From Ignavibacteriales bacterium (lineage in GTDB: Bacteria > Bacteroidota > Ignavibacteria > Ignavibacteriales > Ignavibacteriaceae): a DNA stretch of 64,000 bases. The translations under genes were made by a program, and so were the position numbers. Positions 53,516 to 60,320 of this stretch are shown here, piece by piece; position 1 is the first letter of the stretch, and each line of letters starts with the position of its first letter. The stretch lies in contig JADJMD010000014.1 in NCBI GenBank assembly GCA_016709765.1, positions 124,001-188,000 on the forward strand. The letters run 5' to 3'. The notes beneath the pieces are model-generated. The model had not been told where the DNA came from, did not search any database, and saw only the letters and a program-made list of their open reading frames with translations.

Positions 53516-56500
53516 TTACATGCCAAGGTTGAAATGTAAGTATGTCCGAATTTCCCACTCACTGCCATCCGAAAAACCTGGAGCTTTCGGGTCACACACA
53601 GGTTCACCGAGAACGTTTAAGTTTGTTGTTGGACAATATCGTGGAGAATACTTATCTAATGAGCGCCAGGTACCAATAACTCCAAATCTTGTCTGTGGAA
53701 GATCAAACCATTCAGTCATTCCTAAATTCGTTGAAAGATCCAATACTAGCTGAAGAGGATAAGTCAGATTAAAATCCCGATGATAATCATAAGGACCCCA
53801 GTCGTTTACTTTAACCTGGGTAATGATCTTGATTTGTTTCATAACGAAGCGAATATCACCACCATATCTTTCAATTAGTCTGGCGTCGCTGCCATTTGCT
53901 TGACCCAATCCTCCATAAAGGTTAGCTATTAATCCAAGACCCGGACTCAATTTCGAAACGATCCTTGTGTAAACCTCCCATAAGTCGCGAGCTGGAGGGG
54001 CACCGGGGAAAGCAAAAATTGTTCTGCCATCGGCTAAAATACCAATAGAAGCATCCCTTGTGGTTGGCTGATGTCTGAAAATATATCCGGCATTGAAAGC
54101 GAATTTAGCATCTTCACTTTCGTCACTATCCCAGGCATAAAACCAAGTAGCTGGAGTAGGATCGTAAGTAATTAATAGTTCCCCTGCTGTCGTTTCTCTA
54201 TTTCCTAATACAGCAAAAGGATCTGATAAAATATTTCTTGGTCTGCCCGGGGCAGGGACATCACCAGGAATGGGACCCTCAATTGGTTTTTGCCATAAAA
54301 GGTTTGGAGCGATCTGAAAGTCACCAAGTGTAACAGCTAGACCGGTAAGAAAATTATAATTATTTCCTAGTCCGCTTGATTTTAGTCTCCAACCTGTAAA
54401 AGTAAGAGCTTGATTAACACCGCCATCTGCAACCAACCCCTGCACAGCACCCTCGCCATACCAATTCCATCTTCCACTTTGAACCGTAAATTTAATTTTG
54501 CCTCCAAATGCGTCAGATGATTTTATTTTATCTTGAAGAGTGGTGTAGTTCCCCTTACTGCCAGTAACTATTTGAAATACTTCATCTTCTTTGGTGCTGC
54601 CCGACCAAATACCACCGACTTCAACACCAAATATGTCGTATTTATATCCGAGGTATAAAGTTGCTCTTCTGGTTGCTGGTACCGGTACTGCAAACGAGCT
54701 GACTGTTTGCGGTGCCTGATCTAAATCTTCGTGGTAAATACCTGCAACATTAAGCGAACCAAACTTTTTCTGATATTTTAACAATATTGCCGGATTTGCA
54801 CCCCACCATAGTTCAGGTCCAAATGCAATTTTAAATCCATCAAGAAAATCTTTACCTGCTATTTCGAAACCATTTGGAGCTTTAGCGTTATATATATCAA
54901 TGTTAGGTCCGTAATTTGATTCAGGGTACAAGCCGAAAAAATCACCTTCATATCCCCAATGATAATGACCGGTTCGATAAAATCCATTTAATTTAAATAA
55001 TTTGTGATCCCATTCTACGCTTGCTCTATATACTTGTACTCTCTCTAACCCACTTAATGTTGACTCACCATTTTCAGTTGGTATTGTTACTGGTCTTCCA
55101 CGATTTTCATAAAATATTTCATTAATTGGATTATCAGGTACATTGCCCAGTACGTTTAAGGCTAACTTACCGGATATGTTGGGTGCGGGATTAGCTTCAA
55201 ATTCTGCGAAGAATGATTCCATATGATCAAAACCCAGAAAAGCAGGGTAAACAGGATTTGCAATATTTCCTTCCACTCTATCGTCAGGTGTACTTATCTT
55301 ATCACCGCCTGTAGAATAGGTTTCAAGCTTCATCCACAATCCGCTTAAACGGAGAAGACTATTTTGGGATGATTCAAGTGCCGCATTGTCGCCTCGTGCT
55401 TTGAGCAAATATTCTGTTGGAATTAATTTATTAAAGTAATCTTCAATCAACCTTGCATCAACTTTATCATCATAAGGATTAATTTTGTTAACATCTTTTA
55501 GAGCGTAATATGCTGCTCTTGGGTAAAGCTGATAAAATCCTTTAGCATCTGTAGGACCTTTAGCACATATTCCAAACCATTCTTCGTTCATATTGTTTTC
55601 ACCCTCAATATAATCTTCGCTGTATCCGCCATTTGACCATGAAGCATGGGTATCATGAACTTCTAAATTACTATCTTGTAAATATTTCCACCAACCATCA
55701 CTAAATTGGAAAGTCATACCTCCTATTGAATTTCCCGCTTTACCGTTTCCGAAAGCGTTTTCAAAAATCTCTTTCCAATTTCCCAATAAATATTTTGTCT
55801 GCATCATTTGATCTTCACGCATCTCAACTTCGTTGAAAGCATCGGAACCAAACTCAGTAAACATAAGCGGTACATTTAGCTTTTCCTTTACGGTTTGAAA
55901 AGCATCAGTAAACGAAACACCTCTGTAAGCATTCATTCCTAAAACATCCAGATCAGTTACTTCCTCAGCTATAATATCAATGAAAAGTGCATCGCCATTA
56001 CAAATTGCGACAGGATGATCGGAATCAATTTTTTTAATTTCTTTAATTCCTTCATTGAATAAATTATACATGTGTTTAGCTCTTACTGATTCCAAAGTTT
56101 CACCTTCTGGTATATCCTCGGTTTCTGCACCGCCCCAGAAAAGTCCATAATTGTTTTCATTCCCGAGCAACCACATTAATAATCCCGGCACATTCTTATA
56201 CTCAGTAACAAGAGATTTTACCTCATTAAGTATTTGCTCTCTGGTTTGAGGATCAGCATAATCTGTATTTTGAATATACACTCCATCAATGGTTACGCCA
56301 TAACGACCGAATGAGTGATTAAGAATAGTATAGATACCATAATTTTTATAGATGTACTCAATCCATTTGGGTTGAATTCCAACATACTGCCTAATGGCAT
56401 TTACCCCCATATTTTTTAGGAGCGCCATTTCTCTATCAAGTGCAGCTTTGATAAAATCATCAGGTTGAGTCCATAGACTATATGTATAATTGGTCCCGAT

Positions 56501-56683
56501 TGGGAAATAATCCCAATTCATTCCAATTATAAAAAAGTCTTTGCCATCGATTTGTAATTTCGATCCTTTCTCATTATTTACAATCGAAACCCGTTCGACT
56601 TGAGCACTAACGGTTGTTAGTGTAATGGAAAAGATGAAAAGTAAAAGCTTGATCCGATTAAAGTTTAGTCGAATAAAGGTCAT
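53516..56683 (-). CDS. Glycosidase TIM-barrel fused to a C-terminal outer-membrane beta-barrel
   Basis: A 1055-residue protein with a signal peptide (ending TVSAQ). Residues about 40-410 are a clan GH-A barrel: NMGVNAIRQYVGIQPKWIEY, WLLGNENNYG with acid/base Glu176, and MFTEFGSDAF with nucleophile Glu277, closest by eye to the GH2/GH5 catalytic domain. From about 435 to the end the sequence is alternating amphipathic strands typical of an outer-membrane porin (NGFYRTGHYHWGYEG, ATLYLGYKYDIFGVEVGGIWSG...YLHFNLGM). The combination in one chain is unusual. It is the first gene of the glucan operon, with GGGAGG upstream of the ATG. Confidence 0.8.
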   Translation of the reverse strand: MTFIRLNFNRIKLLLFIFSITLTTVSAQVERVSIVNNEKGSKLQIDGKDFFIIGMNWDYFPIGTNYTYSLWTQPDDFIKAALDREMALLKNMGVNAIRQYVGIQPKWIEYIYKNYGIYTILNHSFGRYGVTIDGVYIQNTDYADPQTREQILNEVKSLVTEYKNVPGLLMWLLGNENNYGLFWGGAETEDIPEGETLESVRAKHMYNLFNEGIKEIKKIDSDHPVAICNGDALFIDIIAEEVTDLDVLGMNAYRGVSFTDAFQTVKEKLNVPLMFTEFGSDAFNEVEMREDQMMQTKYLLGNWKEIFENAFGNGKAGNSIGGMTFQFSDGWWKYLQDSNLEVHDTHASWSNGGYSEDYIEGENNMNEEWFGICAKGPTDAKGFYQLYPRAAYYALKDVNKINPYDDKVDARLIEDYFNKLIPTEYLLKARGDNAALESSQNSLLRLSGLWMKLETYSTGGDKISTPDDRVEGNIANPVYPAFLGFDHMESFFAEFEANPAPNISGKLALNVLGNVPDNPINEIFYENRGRPVTIPTENGESTLSGLERVQVYRASVEWDHKLFKLNGFYRTGHYHWGYEGDFFGLYPESNYGPNIDIYNAKAPNGFEIAGKDFLDGFKIAFGPELWWGANPAILLKYQKKFGSLNVAGIYHEDLDQAPQTVSSFAVPVPATRRATLYLGYKYDIFGVEVGGIWSGSTKEDEVFQIVTGSKGNYTTLQDKIKSSDAFGGKIKFTVQSGRWNWYGEGAVQGLVADGGVNQALTFTGWRLKSSGLGNNYNFLTGLAVTLGDFQIAPNLLWQKPIEGPIPGDVPAPGRPRNILSDPFAVLGNRETTAGELLITYDPTPATWFYAWDSDESEDAKFAFNAGYIFRHQPTTRDASIGILADGRTIFAFPGAPPARDLWEVYTRIVSKLSPGLGLIANLYGGLGQANGSDARLIERYGGDIRFVMKQIKIITQVKVNDWGPYDYHRDFNLTYPLQLVLDLSTNLGMTEWFDLPQTRFGVIGTWRSLDKYSPRYCPTTNLNVLGEPVCDPKAPGFSDGSEWEIRTYLHFNLGM

Positions 56684-56731
56684 AATAACCTCCCTACAAT
56701 GTGGTGTATATAATTTTTGTAATAGGATAAC

Positions 56732-56744
56732 AGTTTATTAAACT
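56732..56744. promoter_or_regulatory. Candidate operator, 13-bp palindrome
   Basis: AGTTTA-T-TAAACT lies about 50 bases upstream of the ATG of the barrel fusion gene, in the expected promoter region. It is a plausible site for the ROK regulator or another dimeric regulator. AT-rich palindromes arise easily by chance here. Confidence 0.35.
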
Positions 56745-56940
56745 TATAAAGTGGCAAATAAAAAAAGAGAAATAATATTAAAGGAGAGAAACTTGGCGTA
56801 GATTGAATTTGCTTATCAAAATTTACCCACAGGAAAGAATAGTTTTTGGTTCCAAAACATTGCGAAATTTTTATACGCATTTTAAGTTTCCAACTTTTTT
56901 GCAAAATATTTTAAGCAATAGAAAAGTTAAGTATTTAAAT

Positions 56941-56965
56941 ACTTTGTTCGTTTCCCGAACAAAGT
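56941..56965. promoter_or_regulatory. Candidate operator, 10-bp inverted repeat with 5-base spacer
   Basis: ACTTTGTTCG and CGAACAAAGT flank TTTCC. The TTTGTT/AACAAA arms recall XylR-type ROK operators. It lies about 260 bases upstream of the glucan operon and no plus-strand gene ends here, so a terminator role is less likely. A binding role is inference. Confidence 0.4.
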
Positions 56966-57213
56966 TATAATTATTATTTTTCTTTGTCAAGAGATGGGTT
57001 GTAATTAAATTTCAGTCCATAATTATGATTAGATATTAATTAAGTCTAGATCGGGAAATCAAAAGAAACAAAATTTATTTAACGAATTCGAAGAGTCTGT
57101 TAGAGATAATATCATCACACAAATTAATTATTAATTGGTACCAAAGTGGACCCCATCGCTCAAAATATTATGATTTTAAGCTGAAATCCATCTTTTTTTG
57201 ATATTGAACACAG

Positions 57214-57301
57214 TCCCTGACTCTCCACTAAGTCCTTATATTATAAGAAGTTACGGATATATTTTATATCATTTTTTAGTCACCAATTCTGAAAATCAAT
57301 T
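57214..57301. repeat. 88-bp direct repeat, copy 1, starting with tRNA-Ser 3' end (candidate att site)
   Basis: It begins with TCCCTGACTCTCCAC, 14 of 15 bases identical to the tRNA-Ser 3' end at 34432-34446. The remaining 73 bases are shared with copy 2 at 59414 (84 of 88 identical overall) but not with the DNA after the tRNA. Weaker similarity continues to GGCAGGTCATTTTTA near 57378. The unit contains two small palindromes, CCTTATA-T-TATAAG and GATATA-TTT-TATATC, as recombinase sites often do. Confidence 0.85.
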
Positions 57302-57502
57302 ATAGCTCGTTTTCTTATCTTTTTCTCTTTTATTTCTAATTAACATTTGGATCTCTTTTTGGGGGCAGGTCATTTTTACTAACCCCTTAACTCTTGATTT
57401 ATCCTAGCCGGGTTTTTATTTGTTGGAATTCATATATATATTATATATCAAATATAACAAAATTAAACCAATGAGTTAGTTTACAATTGTTTGGATTTAT
57501 AT
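57302..57502. promoter_or_regulatory. abiE promoter region with AT-rich inverted repeat
   Basis: This 200-base gap follows repeat copy 1 and precedes abiEi. ATATATATATTATATAT near 57431-57449 is an imperfect inverted repeat just upstream of the gene. AbiEi antitoxins are known to repress their own operon by binding inverted repeats, so this is the likely operator/promoter zone. The exact boxes cannot be read with confidence. Confidence 0.4.
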
Positions 57503-58270
57503 ATGAATGATATATCAAAAGCAACAAAAATAAACCAGTTAATACGTAACTGGCCTAAAGGCACAGTAAAAACGGTAAAAGAATTAAAATTTCTTGGTTA
57601 TACACCACAACTTCTGAAGATCTACTCTAATTCAAAATGGATAGAATTGTTTTCGAGGGGAATCTATAAACTATATAATGATGAGGTGAGCTGGCAAGGC
57701 GTATTATTTGGATTTCAAAAAAAGTTATCTATGCCAACACTTCATGCTGGTGGTAAAACAGCTTTGAATTTAATGGGATATAGTCACTATTTATCAAGGA
57801 ATGAAAATAAGGTGTTCTTGTTTAGTGATAGAAAGGAAAATATTCATTACTGGTTAAAGAAATTTAATAATGTCATATTGAAACGAAATGAGGTGTTTAA
57901 TTATACAAGGCCAGAAAACATCAAATTATACAATACAGGTAATTTTTATATAATGATTTCAACTCCAGAACTAGCAGCAATGGAGATGCTGTACCTTATA
58001 CCAAATGAACAATCATTTGATGAAGCTTTGAAGATAACTGAGGGATTGACAACTCTTAGGTCTCAGTTTATTCAGAGTCTGCTTGAAGAATGTAATTCTG
58101 TAAAAGTGAAACGATTATTTTTGTATATGGCGGAGAAAAGTCAACACACGTGGTTTAAGGAATTGGATTTAACAAAGTTAAACTTAGGCAGTGGTAAAAG
58201 AGTAGTCGTACAAAATGGTGTGTTGGATAAGAAGTACCATATAACTGTACCGAGGGAATATGCAGAATGA
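57503..58270 (+). CDS. abiEi: AbiEi-family antitoxin/transcriptional repressor
   Basis: A 255-residue protein. An N-terminal winged helix (about 5-60, NQLIRNWPKGTVKTVKELKFLGYTPQLLKIYSNSKWIELFSRGIYKLY) is followed by the AbiEi core (LHAGGKTALNLMGYSHYLSRNENKVFLFS; ISTPELAAMEMLYLIP). It neutralises the AbiEii toxin in type IV toxin-antitoxin systems, without direct contact, and represses the operon. The ATG at 57503 is preferred over the TTG at 57491. It overlaps abiEii by 11 bases. The pair lies precisely between the two 88-bp repeats. Confidence 0.88.
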   Translation: MNDISKATKINQLIRNWPKGTVKTVKELKFLGYTPQLLKIYSNSKWIELFSRGIYKLYNDEVSWQGVLFGFQKKLSMPTLHAGGKTALNLMGYSHYLSRNENKVFLFSDRKENIHYWLKKFNNVILKRNEVFNYTRPENIKLYNTGNFYIMISTPELAAMEMLYLIPNEQSFDEALKITEGLTTLRSQFIQSLLEECNSVKVKRLFLYMAEKSQHTWFKELDLTKLNLGSGKRVVVQNGVLDKKYHITVPREYAE

Positions 58271-59171
58271 AAGATATTTAAAACAAGCTGAGCTATTAAT
58301 AAGGGTGTTGCCTCATATAAACCGTGAAGAAGTATTTGCACTTAAGGGCGGAACTGCGATAAACTTTTTCTGGAGGGATTTCCCAAGACTATCTGTTGAT
58401 ATAGATTTAACATATTTGCCAATCAAGGGACGTGAATTATCGCTTGTTGATATCAGTGATAGATTAGCAAGCATTGAGGTAAGGCTTAAAAGAATTTTTC
58501 CAAAAATTGAGATCACACAAAAAATTAATGATAAAAAAATATATGGATTAATTCTTTATCTGGATGGTGCGACAGTAAAGGTAGAACCTAATACAATTAT
58601 AAGAGGAACCGTACTCCCAGTTGTTAATAAAAAGCTATGTGCAAAGGCAGAAGAAAAATTTGAACTGACAACTTCAATTAATACTCTCTCGATTGAGGAT
58701 CTATATGGTGGAAAGATTTGTGCTGCACTTGATAGACAACATCCAAGAGATTTGTTTGATGTTAAACTGCTAATAGAGAATGAAGGGATCACAGTCGGCA
58801 TAGTTAAAGCATTTGTATTTTATTTGATAAGTCATCCAAGGCCGATAGTTGAAGTGCTTAATCCAGGATTGCAGGATATATCCCGATTATTTGAGAATGA
58901 ATTTGCAGGAATGACAACAGATGAGGCTAAACTTGAAGATTTGATTTCTGTAAGACGTGATTTGATATCGAAGATAAAAACTTCATTAACTGATGAACAG
59001 AAAAGTTTTATACTATCATTCAAGAATAAGAAACCTGAGTGGAAGTTGTCCGGTATCGATGGAATTGAAAATTATCCATCTGTAAAGTGGAAGTTAATGA
59101 ACTTAGAAAAAATGGAAACTAAGAAACATCAGATTGCTTATGATAAATTGAAAGAGTACCTACTCCCATAG
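58260..59171 (+). CDS. abiEii: AbiEii-family nucleotidyltransferase toxin
   Basis: A 303-residue cytosolic protein. LKGGTAINFFWRDFPRLSVDIDLTYLP (about 28-54) is the nucleotidyltransferase motif GG...DxD with Asp47 and Asp49. LYGGKICAALDRQHPRDLFDVKLL (about 158-181) is the conserved AbiEii/AbiGii block. Family toxins arrest growth; related MenT enzymes add nucleotides to tRNA acceptor ends. They also act in abortive phage defence. Start overlaps abiEi, showing coupled expression. Length fits the family. The toxin should be active, as no key residue is missing. Confidence 0.9.
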   Translation: MQNERYLKQAELLIRVLPHINREEVFALKGGTAINFFWRDFPRLSVDIDLTYLPIKGRELSLVDISDRLASIEVRLKRIFPKIEITQKINDKKIYGLILYLDGATVKVEPNTIIRGTVLPVVNKKLCAKAEEKFELTTSINTLSIEDLYGGKICAALDRQHPRDLFDVKLLIENEGITVGIVKAFVFYLISHPRPIVEVLNPGLQDISRLFENEFAGMTTDEAKLEDLISVRRDLISKIKTSLTDEQKSFILSFKNKKPEWKLSGIDGIENYPSVKWKLMNLEKMETKKHQIAYDKLKEYLLP

Positions 59172-59413
59172 TTCTATATGTCCACAGTAAGATCAAATCC
59201 ATCTGAAAAATGAGTGCTGTGGCTGGTGGGATGCTTTCCAAGAAAGAAAGGTAAATGATGAAATTAATAAAACTCACTCCCCTGCTATAAAGACTTAACA
59301 AAAGTTTTTGGAACACAATAAATTTAGTATTTAAGATAGAAGACATTTAGAAGACATTCTTAAAAAGATGCGAATTTAATCTAAAAACAAATGATTTTTG
59401 AGTAAGCAGAGCT
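59172..59413. other. Gap between abiEii and repeat copy 2
   Basis: About 240 AT-rich bases with no supported gene, no strong hairpin and no RNA gene that I can see. It forms the right part of the 2.2-kb abiE unit. Confidence 0.4.
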
Positions 59414-59501
59414 TCCCTGACTCTCCGCTAAGTCCTTATATTATAAGGAGTTACAGATATATTTTATATCATTTTTTAGTCACCAATTCTGTAAATCAAT
59501 T
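59414..59501. repeat. 88-bp direct repeat, copy 2, starting with tRNA-Ser 3' end (candidate att site)
   Basis: TCCCTGACTCTCCGC at 59414-59428 is identical to the tRNA-Ser 3' end. The rest matches copy 1 apart from four substitutions in 88 bases. It includes the full palindrome CCTTATA-T-TATAAGG and GATATA-TTT-TATATC. Looser similarity extends to GGACAGGTCATTTTA at 59555-59569, which overlaps the stop codon of the next gene. The distance to copy 1 is exactly 2200 bases. Confidence 0.85.
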
Positions 59502-59561
59502 TTCAACCTATTTTTTATCTTAGTTCCTTATTTAATAATTAGATTTATTTTAGGGGACAGG

Positions 59562-60044
59562 TCATTTTATCTTCGATTTATTTTCGCAATCTAAATCCTT
59601 AATATCAGGATAAATTTTCTTGAGCTTTGCCGCTATAATTGGACTAATGTTTATAAACAACGTGCAGGTGGAATCCCAACAAACGATTTCAATTTGTGCC
59701 CCCCGAGCTTGTGGTTTGGGGCTTCCCACCCAAAAATTTGGATTTCCATCCGCGTAGGGATAATCCTCAGGAATTATGGTCAACTTTTTAGAATAACCAG
59801 ATAGCACTGCCCAAATGAATTGCATTTTTGTTTTCTGCAAGATTTCATTCAATGACACACCGTCAATTATGATTGGTTCTTGAAAAAGCCGCGGGTCATC
59901 GACATAGTTGAGTTCTAAATCAGTAATAAGCCAATCCATTTCTTGTAATTCCTGGATCGCGGAAAAAACACCATCAAGAAATGTGTAGTAATCAACATAC
60001 TTTGAATTTTCAACTATTAAATTCATATGCAATTGTACTTTCAT
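59562..60044 (-). CDS. Protein of unknown function, possible immunity or cargo gene
   Basis: A 160-residue cytosolic protein, starting at ATG 60044 (a TTG directly precedes it). It is acidic with tryptophans, MNLIVENSKYVDYYTFLDGVFSAIQELQEMDWLITDLELNY at the start and QIEIVCWDSTCTLFINISPIIAAKLKKIYPD near the end. I do not recognise the family; the compact alpha/beta look and lone position beside a toxin-antitoxin unit recall Bacteroidota immunity proteins. Its stop lies inside the extended repeat copy 2, so its natural C-terminus may have been altered. Confidence 0.6.
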   Translation of the reverse strand: MKVQLHMNLIVENSKYVDYYTFLDGVFSAIQELQEMDWLITDLELNYVDDPRLFQEPIIIDGVSLNEILQKTKMQFIWAVLSGYSKKLTIIPEDYPYADGNPNFWVGSPKPQARGAQIEIVCWDSTCTLFINISPIIAAKLKKIYPDIKDLDCENKSKIK

Positions 60045-60320
60045 CAACAGCTTGTTATAAACTAAACTATTATTTGTGAAATTTCAATTAACAATTTACA
60101 AATAGATAAAAAATGCTGAACAACAAGGTTGACCCGAGAATGAATTTGCAGAAGATCTCATAATTGACAGAGGTATGGAGTAACTTGGGGGCACCAGGGC
60201 AGAATCGAATTTGCATTGATTGCTAAATGCGTAACGATACTTCTTGACTATTATGATTTCCTTAATTACGTTTCTAACAGTCCCCTAAACTAATTCTTAA
60301 ATTTGAGGTTAGATTCTGTT

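Larger units (their letters stand above)
56684..57213. other. Intergenic region upstream of the glucan operon
   Basis: About 530 AT-rich bases holding the glucan operon leader and presumably its promoter. Two palindromes stand out, at 56732-56744 and 56941-56965 (listed separately). The segment around 57140-57157 (AAAGTGGACCCC) resembles the end of an insertion sequence, but no transposase is present. No RNA gene or supported coding frame is seen; a 74-codon minus-strand frame overlapping the operon start lacks any support. Confidence 0.5.

Noticed and set aside
56680..56904. Minus-strand coding frame of 74 codons upstream of the barrel fusion
   Set aside because: It overlaps the start of the next gene, has no ribosome-binding site, and its composition is that of AT-rich leader DNA.
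57140..57157. Insertion-sequence end (AAAGTGGACCCC)
   Set aside because: The string recalls the ends of some insertion sequences, but there is no transposase or matching inverted end nearby.
57214..57228. A second, truncated tRNA gene
   Set aside because: Only the last 15 bases of tRNA-Ser are present, with no anticodon or D arm; the same holds at 59414. They are attachment-site fragments at most.
34446..60320. Integrase or transposase gene inside the presumed island
   Set aside because: Every coding frame in this stretch was examined and none shows tyrosine or serine recombinase, or DDE transposase motifs.
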